This document shows positions 53,473-61,166 of a stretch of 64,000 nucleotides of DNA, piece by piece (the first letter of the stretch is position 1; each line of letters opens with the position of its first letter). Both the position numbers and the translations under genes were made by a program. Under the pieces are notes generated by a model that saw only the letters and a program-made list of their open reading frames with translations, was not told the origin of the DNA and searched no databases. Source of the DNA: Sphingobacteriales bacterium (GTDB taxonomy: Bacteria; Bacteroidota; Bacteroidia; Chitinophagales; Chitinophagaceae); NCBI GenBank assembly GCA_016235125.1, contig JACRLZ010000001.1:484645-548644 (forward strand). Direction: 5' to 3'.

Positions 53473-54357
53473 CTAACTTAAAATATCTTTTTTCTTAAAA
53501 TACCGGATACTTATCAAAAGAAACAGCACAATATACCCCACTAATATTAATCCGCTTCTGATAAGTGCTGAAGGGTTTTCAACAGATCCATCAATGGTTG
53601 CCCCTTCAGCATTTTTTTCAACGTAAAAGAAACCTTTCCAGCCCAGCATATGTGTAGTAAAAGACCAGGGATTCACAGTTTGCTCAAAAACCGGCACTTT
53701 CAGCTGTTGAATAATAGTAAAGACCACCACCACGCAAACAGTTCCGACAATCGGCCCGAGAGAATTTTCTGAAAATGCTGAGAACATTAACGCCATAACT
53801 GCAATAGTGGTTAAGCCAAGAGCTGCAAAAACAAAAGCCCCCAAAAAACGCCATAACACATCCTGTTTATCCATTAAATGAATTCCGTTTTCCTTAAAAA
53901 CAACCAGGTCGTTGGTTCCAAAGAGCAACATGCTTCCCAATAAAGCTATCAGGGCCATCCAAAACAAAAGCAGGATCACATACACTGTGCTGGCAGTGAA
54001 TTTTGCCATTATAATTTGTGTTCGGGTAACAGGTTTACCCGCTAATAAACGCAATGTGCCAAGATTGGCTTCTCCTGAAATCATGTCTCCGGCAATCAAT
54101 GCCACCAGCAGGGGCACATGTATCAGTATCATGTGCAGGATGGCTACACATACAAAATATCCATTCAGGATATTGTCATAAGGTATATCAAAAGTATCCG
54201 CCTGGCTGTCGGTATACAGCTGAATAAAATCTTTCCCGTTTACTTTCAATGCCAGCTGTACAAGAAAAACGATGGCGGCTATGGCGCCAAAAGCAATAAA
54301 GGTTCTTGGTCGTTTGAAAATTTTAAATATTTCTATCCTGAGTAACCCGGCAAACAT
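53473..54357 (-). CDS. ABC-2 type transporter permease
   Basis: 294 residues with about six membrane segments. The N-terminus (LRIEIFKIFKRPRTFIAFGAIAAIVF) is typical for ABC-2 permeases, and ALIAGDMISGEANLGTLRLLAGKPVTRTQIIMAKF is the family's EAxxGTLxxLLxxPVxR motif. It is adjacent to the ATPase gene with no gap and forms a half-transporter with it. The transported substrate is unknown; the LolA-like gene downstream suggests a lipid or lipoprotein. Confidence 0.9.
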   Translation of the reverse strand: MFAGLLRIEIFKIFKRPRTFIAFGAIAAIVFLVQLALKVNGKDFIQLYTDSQADTFDIPYDNILNGYFVCVAILHMILIHVPLLVALIAGDMISGEANLGTLRLLAGKPVTRTQIIMAKFTASTVYVILLLFWMALIALLGSMLLFGTNDLVVFKENGIHLMDKQDVLWRFLGAFVFAALGLTTIAVMALMFSAFSENSLGPIVGTVCVVVVFTIIQQLKVPVFEQTVNPWSFTTHMLGWKGFFYVEKNAEGATIDGSVENPSALIRSGLILVGYIVLFLLISIRYFKKKDILS

Positions 54358-55266
54358 TTATTCTCTCGTTTGTGATAAAAAATAATCTTCCAGTGAATGT
54401 ACCGTTCTTATGCCCTCAACCGCTATCCCGTTTTCTACCAGCTGCTTTGTCAGTTCGGGTATTTTCTTTTTCTCAACTTCCATTCTTATTGCCCCGTTAT
54501 GATATCCTTTCAAAGCGCTGTTCCACTCTGAATTTTTTATAAAGTTTAAGGCTGATTCTTTGTCGGGAGTGCTTAACTCCACTACCGGCAGCTGAGGATT
54601 TAGTAATTCAGTCACATTCCCTTCTATTATCTTTTTTCCCTTATTTATGATCAGCATGCTGTCGGCCACAACTTCCATTTCACCAAGCAAATGCGATGAC
54701 ACAACAAGGGTCTTTCCAAGATCTTTACTTAAATGAATGATCATATTTCTCATATCGGCAATTCCCTGCGGATCCAGCCCGTTGGTTGGCTCATCCAGAA
54801 TTAATAATTGGGGGTCATGCACAAGGGCGCAGGCAAGGCCAAGCCGTTGTTTCATTCCCTGCGAGTAAGTTTTTACTTTACTGTTCATCCTGTCGGCCAA
54901 CCCTACCATGGCTAATTGCTCTGTCATTTTTTTTTCTGACACTTTCACACCACTCAATTTTGAGAAAATTCTTATGTTTTCCTTCGCAGTGAGATATTTA
55001 TACAGATCCGGCTTTTCCACAATGGCTCCGATCTGACTCAAAATTTCTTTGCGGTGTTCATACAGGTTCAGTCCAAAAATTTCTACCTGGCCCGCTGTTG
55101 GGGATATCAGGGTGAGCAGCATCCGGATTGTCGTAGATTTACCTGCCCCGTTCTGACCAAGAAAGCCATATACCTCTCCTTCTTCAACCGTAAAAGAGAG
55201 ATCATTAACAGCCTTTACATCTTTGAAATCCTTTGTAAGATTTCTGGCATTTATTACAACACTCAT
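54358..55266 (-). CDS. ABC transporter ATP-binding protein
   Basis: 302 residues. Walker A is FLGQNGAGKSTTIRML, signature YSQGMKQRLGLACAL, Walker B LLILDEPTNGLDPQGI and the switch His in SSHLLGEME. The C-terminal 80 residues (after NKGKKIIEGN) form the accessory domain common in ABC-2 drug/lipid exporters. It abuts the permease gene, and with it and the LolA-like gene forms a three-gene operon read on the minus strand. Confidence 0.95.
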   Translation of the reverse strand: MSVVINARNLTKDFKDVKAVNDLSFTVEEGEVYGFLGQNGAGKSTTIRMLLTLISPTAGQVEIFGLNLYEHRKEILSQIGAIVEKPDLYKYLTAKENIRIFSKLSGVKVSEKKMTEQLAMVGLADRMNSKVKTYSQGMKQRLGLACALVHDPQLLILDEPTNGLDPQGIADMRNMIIHLSKDLGKTLVVSSHLLGEMEVVADSMLIINKGKKIIEGNVTELLNPQLPVVELSTPDKESALNFIKNSEWNSALKGYHNGAIRMEVEKKKIPELTKQLVENGIAVEGIRTVHSLEDYFLSQTRE

Positions 55267-55600
55267 ATAATTAACAAGGCAAACTTATTTAAGCTTCATT
55301 CACTATTATAAAAAAGATTCATAAAAAATTTTTGAAGAAATGCTTGCAAATATTAATGCTGCATATTAGGTTTGTTGCAGTTCAGAAAACCACATATACC
55401 CTCGTAAAACTACGATAAACATCCGTACCTGGTGCATCGGATATTTCCCGCCCCAAGTATGATTTATGTAAAGTAGCCCGTTACAACCGGTGTCTGGTTC
55501 AATACTGAAACAACATCCGATATTTCTGTGGGAAAATAAATTAATCCATCCCGATAGCTGCCTGCCTGCCGGTAGTCATGATCGGGACAAACCCTGAGAA
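55267..55600. other. Gene-free region between the ABC operon and a small secreted protein
   Basis: 334 bases. The part nearest the ABC operon is AT-rich and should hold its promoter. Around 55438-55450 and 55514-55526 there are two near-identical 11-mers (ATCGGATATTT and ATCCGATATTT). At 55549-55587 there is an inverted repeat TCCCGAT...ATCGGGA that encloses CTGCCTGCCTGCCGG. No ORF or tRNA was found. Confidence 0.6.
55549..55587. repeat. TCCCGATAGC...GATCGGGA inverted repeat
   Basis: TCCCGAT (55549-55555) and ATCGGGA (55581-55587) with CTGCCTGCCTGCCGG inside. The two halves match cores found inside tsaE (CCCGATAGC) and inside the TonB receptor (CTGCCTGCCGG-like). Confidence 0.7.
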
Positions 55601-56017
55601 ATGACAAAATTTACAGCATTTGTAATCATCGTTGCACTAAGGATTATTTATCATCCTGTGCATTCCAAAACAGAAATCGCCCCTTTTGCAAGCCCTGCCC
55701 CATCCCCAGTTCCATCAGCCATTGGTACACCGGCAAAGTTGCTTGACATTTATGGAAGTTTCTATAACAACAAAATTTATCTGTGCTGGACGGTAGGAGA
55801 AAATGAAACTGCTGATCAGTTTGAAGTGGAGAAAAGCATGGATGGAAAAACTTTTAAGATGGCAGCCCTTGTTTTTGGAACCGATAAACCCGACACAGAT
55901 AATTATCAGTTTTATGAAAAGGCCGGCAATCAAAAAGTGTTGTATCGCATCCGGCTGATCAATAAAGACAGGAAAACGGAATATTCTCCTGTTGTGGAAA
56001 TTAATCCTTTTACTTAA
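55601..56017 (+). CDS. Small secreted protein with a single fibronectin-like domain
   Basis: 138 residues with a signal-like N-terminus (MTKFTAFVIIVALRIIYHPVHS). The Pro/Ala/Ser-rich linker (FASPAPSPVPSAIGTPA) leads to a domain, LDIYGSFYNNKIYLCWTVGENETADQFEVEKSMDGKTFKMAALVFG to YRIRLINKDRKTEYSPVVEI, that matches the segment preceding T9SS sorting domains in the large proteins of this window (WTTA-E-N--F-VERS-DG). No sorting domain follows. It could be a free binding module or the remnant of a longer protein. Confidence 0.75.
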   Translation: MTKFTAFVIIVALRIIYHPVHSKTEIAPFASPAPSPVPSAIGTPAKLLDIYGSFYNNKIYLCWTVGENETADQFEVEKSMDGKTFKMAALVFGTDKPDTDNYQFYEKAGNQKVLYRIRLINKDRKTEYSPVVEINPFT

Positions 56018-56027
56018 ATGAAAGCAA

Positions 56028-56183
56028 ATGGGAACAACCAAAAAAAAATGGAAGGAAAGCTACAATAAACTTAAAAAGGTATTTGAAAAAATAATTAAAC
56101 CAGGTAAGCAACAGGTGATGCCGCAACTGGTATTACAACCTGTACGCAAAAACAAATATTTGAGGGGTACTCGATTCTATTGA
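56028..56183 (+). CDS. Possible 51-residue basic small protein
   Basis: The frame starts with ATG at 56028 and ends with TGA at 56183. The product is Lys- and Arg-rich (MGTTKKKWKESYNKLKKVFE...YLRGTRFY) with one amphipathic helix. No family or ribosome-binding site is recognisable. It lies between the small secreted protein and a hairpin. It could also be chance. Confidence 0.2.
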   Translation: MGTTKKKWKESYNKLKKVFEKIIKPGKQQVMPQLVLQPVRKNKYLRGTRFY

Positions 56184-56218
56184 AGTTTTCATACACTTAG
56201 AGTATCAACGGAGAATGA

Positions 56219-56241
56219 AGCCCCGACGGTTAATCGGGGCT
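56219..56241. terminator. Hairpin between converging genes at 56017 and 56272
   Basis: AGCCCCGA (56219-56226) and TCGGGGCT (56234-56241) form a perfect 8-bp stem with a 7-base loop, then TTTCTCC on the plus strand. It separates the plus-strand small genes from the minus-strand DUF2269-like gene. Confidence 0.65.
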
Positions 56242-56271
56242 TTCTCCATTTATTAAACGGATCGTAAGGTT

Positions 56272-56757
56272 TTAAAGCCTGTTTGCTGAAAGAATTTTAA
56301 GAATCATCATTACGAGTGCTGCTACAGGTGCCAGCAAAGCCGCCAGACCCCATGCCTCCCATTTAACCAACATGGTGCGATAAGCAGCCCATTTAAAATT
56401 TGTTATATCAGCATTGGCGGTAAATTGGTATATTCTTTTTTGCAAAGGAACCAGCTTCCAACTGAATACGATTCCTGATAGTGTAAAAAGTACGATGGGC
56501 CAGAAAATCCAACCCGTTCTTAACAAGGGTATTCCGGCATACAATGCAGAACTGATACCTCCTGCTGTAATAACAATCACTCCGGGAACAGTAAACCACC
56601 TGTCACTCTTTATAATATTTTTCATTGTAAAAGATATAACGGACAGGTTGTTTGTTTTATCTGCCTGCCTCATCCAGAAAAGTCCGGTGAAAATATTTCC
56701 CAAAAAGACGATCACAGCAATAATATGAATCAGTTTCAGGAACAAATACGGGTTCAT
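56272..56757 (-). CDS. DUF2269-like integral membrane protein
   Basis: 161 residues with four membrane segments. The start MNPYLFLKLIHIIAVIVFLGNIFTGLFW and the FTVPGVIVITAGGISSAL helix with LRTGWIFWPIVLFTLSGIVFSWKLVPLQ fit the DUF2269 family of small predicted membrane proteins. The HIIA histidine in helix one could be functional. The gene is last in a minus-strand group after the winged-helix regulator (6 bases apart). Confidence 0.75.
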   Translation of the reverse strand: MNPYLFLKLIHIIAVIVFLGNIFTGLFWMRQADKTNNLSVISFTMKNIIKSDRWFTVPGVIVITAGGISSALYAGIPLLRTGWIFWPIVLFTLSGIVFSWKLVPLQKRIYQFTANADITNFKWAAYRTMLVKWEAWGLAALLAPVAALVMMILKILSANRL

Positions 56758-56763
56758 AAGTTT

Positions 56764-57048
56764 TTATTTGCCAAGATAAGTTTGCAGGTTTCCGACATAC
56801 GCTTCAAATGCTTTAATACCCTGCCTGGTAATTTTACAGATCGTTTGCGGATAGTTGTCCTTGAATTGCTTGATCACATCTATATAACCGGCATCTTTCA
56901 GCTTTTGAATCTGCACACTCAGGTTGCCTGCGGTTGAGTTTGTTTTTTCCCTGAGAAAAGTAAACTCGGCTTCCTTTACACTTATAAGAAGCGACATAAC
57001 AGCCAGCCTGAGTTGTGAGTGTAATATGGGATCCAGATCTTTAAACAT
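56764..57048 (-). CDS. Winged-helix transcriptional regulator (HTH_34-like)
   Basis: 94 residues, a single winged-helix domain: LHSQLRLAVMSLLISVKEAEFTFLREKTNSTAGNLSVQIQKLKDAGYIDVIKQFKDNYPQTICKITRQGIKAFEAYV (landmarks). The recognition helix is in TAGNLSVQIQKLKDAG. Small regulators of this type often repress their own operon and adjacent membrane genes. It overlaps the upstream membrane-protein gene by eight bases and precedes DUF2269 by six, so the three genes are co-translated. Confidence 0.85.
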   Translation of the reverse strand: MFKDLDPILHSQLRLAVMSLLISVKEAEFTFLREKTNSTAGNLSVQIQKLKDAGYIDVIKQFKDNYPQTICKITRQGIKAFEAYVGNLQTYLGK

Positions 57049-57715
57049 GCTGACTGGCTTGTTCTTTTTTGTACCGGCGATATTCTTTTTCCATGATCAG
57101 TCCCGGAATGAACCAGGCAACGATTGCGGAAGAAGCCGTCAATAACAAATCAATCCTGATCGATGTGTAAACCGTTGCAATACTGCAGAGCCAGCAAAAT
57201 ATCCCCCCCCATAGCATGGGCCTGAACCGGCAGGCAGCGCCTGTAATGAATGTGGGCAACCCATATAACATCAGAAAAAGAGGAGATATAAACTCTCCGA
57301 ACCGGAAGCTGGAAGGATGACCCGCCAGAACATTATATTCTGCCGACACCGGGCCCCATGACCTGAAAACAAGATTGATAATATGGATCAATAAAAAGAT
57401 AGAAATGCCGAAACCCATCCATATATAATCCATGTATGAATCATCATATGATTTTACTTTTCTCTCCTTCTTTTCCCGGATGGTCAGGAACACCTGTGGT
57501 ACGATAGCTGCAAGAGTGAGCAGATAAATATCAAAAGGCAGTTGATACCCAAATTGTATTTCTGATAATTTCACAAAAGAGCAGATGGCAATTACAGCTC
57601 CCCACATCATTGCCCCGACACCTGTGCTATGATAGGAATCTTTGGCTTTATTGATCATCGTGGCGATAAGCTCAAGGCTTTCCTTTTCAGTTAGTTTTTT
57701 TTCCTGCTGTTCCAT
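57041..57715 (-). CDS. Integral membrane protein of unknown function
   Basis: 224 residues. A helical cytosolic N-terminus (MEQQEKKLTEKESLELIATMINKAKDSYHS) precedes six predicted membrane segments in pairs, with charged loops such as EKKERKVKSYDDSYMDY. No family was recognised beyond a general likeness to membrane proteins that are co-transcribed with PadR/HTH_34 regulators. It overlaps the regulator gene. The region ahead of its start carries a perfect 17-bp palindrome. Confidence 0.7.
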   Translation of the reverse strand: MEQQEKKLTEKESLELIATMINKAKDSYHSTGVGAMMWGAVIAICSFVKLSEIQFGYQLPFDIYLLTLAAIVPQVFLTIREKKERKVKSYDDSYMDYIWMGFGISIFLLIHIINLVFRSWGPVSAEYNVLAGHPSSFRFGEFISPLFLMLYGLPTFITGAACRFRPMLWGGIFCWLCSIATVYTSIRIDLLLTASSAIVAWFIPGLIMEKEYRRYKKEQASQHV

Positions 57716-57731
57716 AATAAATCATTTATTA
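57715..57731. promoter_or_regulatory. 17-bp palindrome over the start region of the winged-helix operon
   Basis: TAATAAAT (57715-57722), C, ATTTATTA (57724-57731): perfect arms. It touches the start codon at 57715 of the first gene in the minus-strand operon that also encodes a winged-helix regulator. A repressor bound here would block transcription or translation initiation. Confidence 0.6.
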
Positions 57732-57744
57732 CCGGAAATAAAAA

Positions 57745-57766
57745 GCGGCCGGAGCAATAACCCGGC
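57745..57766 (-). terminator. Possible terminator of the TPR-like gene
   Basis: GCCGG (57748-57752) and CCGGC (57762-57766) form a short GC stem; on the minus strand GCTTTTTATTT follows. It lies about 20 bases after the stop of the TPR-like gene. Confidence 0.45.
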
Positions 57767-57785
57767 TCACATTAACAGATCTTTC

Positions 57786-58472
57786 TTATTGCGCCTGCGA
57801 CATCATATATTTCAGTTGCGACAATCCCCATGACGGATGTATGCTGCTGGCAGGTTTGAAGCTTTCAAACTTTTTCATGGCTTCTGCAAAGAGTGTTTTA
57901 GCTTCTTCTTTACTTCCACCGTAAGCCTCCGGAGTGTAAAACTTATCCTGCCCCTCCAGTAAATACACCCTTGGATTTTCGGGATCCAGTTTCTTAGCTG
58001 TTTCCAATGCTTCTGAAGCAGCCGGGCCATAGGTCATAAAACGACTCATAGGATCGGCCATCATTTTACCGGTATTGAACATTTTTTTCAGGCAATACAC
58101 TTCAGAATTCTCCTTTTGAAGTTCCTCTGCTTTTGCCAGTAAAGGTTCGGCTTTATCCATCAAAGGGTCAATCTGGTCGGGTTGCTGCATCGCATATAAC
58201 ATATTTGCTTTGTTTATATAACAAAGCGCAGCATAATAGTAAGGAAGCCATTGATTTTTTTCAGCATTGGCAATGCGTTCAAATGAACCGGCCAACGCTG
58301 TCAAACCTTCAATGCTATGTGTGGTATCCACAGCGGGAACCAGCGCTTCCATTGCCTTTACATACTTTTCACTTACTGCACCATTTGATGTACTTGCTGT
58401 AACCCCGTCAGATTGGGCGGATGCCGAAACAGCAAATATTGCAGCCATCAGAATAAAGATTGTTTTTTTCAT
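57786..58472 (-). CDS. Secreted TPR-like protein
   Basis: 228 residues from the ATG at 58472, where the signal peptide begins (MKKTIFILMAAIFAVSASAQ). The remaining sequence is alpha-helical with TPR-like pairs: WLPYYYAALCYINKANMLY, PLLAKAEELQKENSEVYCLKKM, ASEALETAKKLDPENPRVYLLEG and KEEAKTLFAEAMKKFESF. It could be a scaffold or partner for the TonB receptor encoded 31 bases upstream. Confidence 0.8.
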   Translation of the reverse strand: MKKTIFILMAAIFAVSASAQSDGVTASTSNGAVSEKYVKAMEALVPAVDTTHSIEGLTALAGSFERIANAEKNQWLPYYYAALCYINKANMLYAMQQPDQIDPLMDKAEPLLAKAEELQKENSEVYCLKKMFNTGKMMADPMSRFMTYGPAASEALETAKKLDPENPRVYLLEGQDKFYTPEAYGGSKEEAKTLFAEAMKKFESFKPASSIHPSWGLSQLKYMMSQAQ

Positions 58473-58503
58473 TGTTTTAAAATTTAAAAAGTTATGATGA
58501 GTT

Positions 58504-60765
58504 TTAAAAAAGCCGGTCAATACTTTCCTGCGAACGATCAATACCGAAACTGAAAAAAGCCCCGATATAAACAAACATCCGGGATGTGGGTGTTATTTCT
58601 TCTTTTCTTGATCCGTTATAAGAAAACTGGTATCCATACACCTGTTTCAGGTTAAATACATTGCTGATGGAAAGTACATATACCGCAAAATTCTTTGCAT
58701 CTTTCTTCCCGATCGTCGGAAGGTAATTAATGGCAAAACTGAAATTATGATAATCCGGCACAAGGCCAATATCAGTAAATTTATACCCGCTGTTCCCATC
58801 CGGAATTATATTATAATAAGGACGGCTGCTGGCATAGTTATAAGCGCCGTTAAACTGCATTTTCCAGGCTGTCACAAATTTCTTGATCACCAGTGAAGCA
58901 GTATTTTTTGCGGCAAAATTTGGGGTAGTGGCATAAGGAAAATTCAGGAAATCCCGCCGGGTGTCCAGGTATGAATAAGAGATCCAGTAGTCAACATTCT
59001 TTATCGTTTTTTTATCTCTCCAGAAAAATTCAATCCCCTTTGCCTCTCCATATCCATTATTATTGATGGCCACCCCTTCCCTGCCATTAACATTACCTGT
59101 TTTCAACAGGTTGTTGTATTTCTTATAGAATATTTCTGTACGAAAACTCCGTTGAGTGGTTATTTTCATAAACTGGGCAATGTAATGTGTGGCTTTCATA
59201 AAGGTCAGCAGATTGGGCGAAGGAAGGTATTTTCTTTCCGGGTCCTGGTAAAAAATGCCATACGCAAAAGAAACCTGAACCTGCCTGGTAAACTTGTAAG
59301 CCAGCGATACTCTGGGGGCAATATTTGTTTTGTCAACCGTTGAAGAATGTTCAACCCTGAAGCCTGTTTTTGCGGCCAGGTTATTGGTTATATAAATATC
59401 CCCTTCGGCGAAAAGAGAATTTATCCCTTCTTTCAACCGTTCAGGAAATTGCTGACCATTGAATAAGGTGAAAACTGAGTTTTCATTGCTGTAATTATAT
59501 TCACTGCCAAAACGTAAGGCAGTAAGCCCCTTGAATTTCTTTTCAAAGACCATTTTGGCATTAAAGTAATTCGCATCCAGGTCAAGACTGAATTTTTTGA
59601 ACTCAAGTCCGGTTAATACTACATCATTCTTTTTATCATCCTGCATGCCTGAATGTATGTTGTCTTTGTTCAAAGTGTAACCCATACCGGCATATAGTTT
59701 CCATTTCTTTCCAAGGCTTTCTTTCCAGGAAAGGTTGTGGTACATATTAAAATTTGTCAGACCGAATCTGTCTTTATAGCCAAGTGAATCGATACCGGGA
59801 GTTGTAAAATCGAGCCTGCCGCTGCTGAAGTAAGCATAATATTTCAGCATCCCGGTTTTAGACGTCTTTATCCTGAAGTTGGCATCGCCTGCATGGTATT
59901 CCGGGTTTTGAATGTACTCCTGTTTTTGTTTAAAAAGCTCAAAAGCAGGAGCAAGATTTGTATAACTATAACTGACCCCGTAAGATGAATTTTTATTTTT
60001 AGCCAATCCCTGATATCCTCCGTTCACGCCTATGATTGACAAACCAAGATTGGCAGAAGTACGATCCGGCAAATCAATTGACTCCAGTATTAAAGCGGAA
60101 GAAAGAGCCTGGCCGTATAATGCGGAATAACCGCCTGTACTAAACATCGTCCCCTTGAAGAGAAAAGGCGAAAACCTTCCATAAGAAGCGATATTGGGCA
60201 CACTGCTGTTGAAGAAATTGTTGACCAATGTTCCGTCAATAAAAATTTTTGTCTCAGCAGCTGTTCCGCCCCGCACAAACAGACCTTCACTTTCGCCCAC
60301 CTGCTGAGCTCCCGGTAATGTTTTTAATGCCCCTGTTACATCTCCGTTTGCACTGGCCGTGGTAACGATATCAATCGGATCCAGAACTGCGGTAGCCCTT
60401 TTCCGGTCACTGGCTTCAAATGTTCCTGCAGAAAGTACAACGGCTGTAAGCTCACTTATTTCCTGCTTCAATATGGCATCCACTGTTACGGCACCTGATT
60501 CTATTTTAATTGCCTGTTCAAACATTTTAAAACCAATAGAGGTTATTTGCAATGTTTTATCCCCCTTTTCAAATGTTTTAAAAGAGAATTTACCCGATGA
60601 ATCAGTTGTACCACCATCATAACTGTCTTTTATGGCCACACTTGCTCCGGGTACAGGGTTGCCCTTATGATCTTTTACGGTTCCTTTTATCGTAACCTGT
60701 GCTGATAGTTGCTGAAATAAACATAATAGGAAAATGAACAGCCACCATGCTCTTGCCTTTCTCAT
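58504..60765 (-). CDS. TonB-dependent receptor with carboxypeptidase-regulatory-like N-terminal domain
   Basis: 753 residues. The signal peptide (MRKARAWWLFIFLLCLFQQL) is followed by a CarboxypepD-reg-like domain (TIKGTVKDHKGNPVPGASVAIKDS, SIGFKMFEQ) and the plug (LTAVVLSAGTFEASDRKRA, DVTGALKTLPGAQQVGESEGLFVRGG, IDGTLVNNFF, YGQALSSALILES). The barrel follows. SusC-type receptors are longer (about 1000 residues) and come with SusD; neither applies here, so the substrate is not a typical glycan. The group is of the 'TonB receptor plug, VGESEGLFVRGGTAAET' type, often linked to metal or organic ligands. The genes downstream code for a TPR-like secreted protein and an HTH regulator. Confidence 0.93.
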   Translation of the reverse strand: MRKARAWWLFIFLLCLFQQLSAQVTIKGTVKDHKGNPVPGASVAIKDSYDGGTTDSSGKFSFKTFEKGDKTLQITSIGFKMFEQAIKIESGAVTVDAILKQEISELTAVVLSAGTFEASDRKRATAVLDPIDIVTTASANGDVTGALKTLPGAQQVGESEGLFVRGGTAAETKIFIDGTLVNNFFNSSVPNIASYGRFSPFLFKGTMFSTGGYSALYGQALSSALILESIDLPDRTSANLGLSIIGVNGGYQGLAKNKNSSYGVSYSYTNLAPAFELFKQKQEYIQNPEYHAGDANFRIKTSKTGMLKYYAYFSSGRLDFTTPGIDSLGYKDRFGLTNFNMYHNLSWKESLGKKWKLYAGMGYTLNKDNIHSGMQDDKKNDVVLTGLEFKKFSLDLDANYFNAKMVFEKKFKGLTALRFGSEYNYSNENSVFTLFNGQQFPERLKEGINSLFAEGDIYITNNLAAKTGFRVEHSSTVDKTNIAPRVSLAYKFTRQVQVSFAYGIFYQDPERKYLPSPNLLTFMKATHYIAQFMKITTQRSFRTEIFYKKYNNLLKTGNVNGREGVAINNNGYGEAKGIEFFWRDKKTIKNVDYWISYSYLDTRRDFLNFPYATTPNFAAKNTASLVIKKFVTAWKMQFNGAYNYASSRPYYNIIPDGNSGYKFTDIGLVPDYHNFSFAINYLPTIGKKDAKNFAVYVLSISNVFNLKQVYGYQFSYNGSRKEEITPTSRMFVYIGAFFSFGIDRSQESIDRLF

Positions 60766-60784
60766 AATTTCAGGAATTGAATCA

Positions 60785-60816
60785 CAAACATAAATTAGTT
60801 TATAATATAAACCAAA
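60785..60816 (-). promoter_or_regulatory. Promoter of the TonB receptor gene with embedded palindrome
   Basis: On the minus strand TTTG (60813-60816) and TATGTTTG (60785-60792) are 20 bases apart, a perfect Bacteroidota promoter. Between them lies the palindrome GTTTATA-A-TATAAAC (60798-60812), a plausible repressor operator. The leader is about 13 bases. Confidence 0.75.
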
Positions 60817-60824
60817 TCTGTTTT

Positions 60825-61166
60825 AAATATGCCGTCCCGCCAACAGGCAGGACGGCCGGAACCCCTCTCTATAGTTAATAAGTTATTGCCTGATGATTTT
60901 CTGCTGAGCTGTCTGGCCTTCACAGCTTACTTTGACAAAATAAAAGCCGCGGGATGTGTTACTCATTTCAGTTTTCTTTACCACCTGGCCGTTTGCATTC
61001 AGTACTTCATAAACAACTCTTTTATTCTGCCAGTTTGCAGGAATCGTTATGCGTACTTCTGAAGTTACCGGATTGGGAAAGGTTACAATCGTAATGGCAT
61101 TATCCGTTTGCTTGCTTATCCGGATGATGCGGGTTTCAGAATACATACTTTTACCATCCACATCTA
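60825..61166. repeat. Direct repeat, copy A (3' part of an intact T9SS gene and its flank)
   Basis: 342 bases that recur at 62879-63189 with about four substitutions and one 31-base gap (60966-60996). The copy includes 58 bases of non-coding flank with a GCCGTCC/GGACGGC hairpin (60831-60856) and the whole 3' end of the T9SS gene at 60883-62160. Confidence 0.95.
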
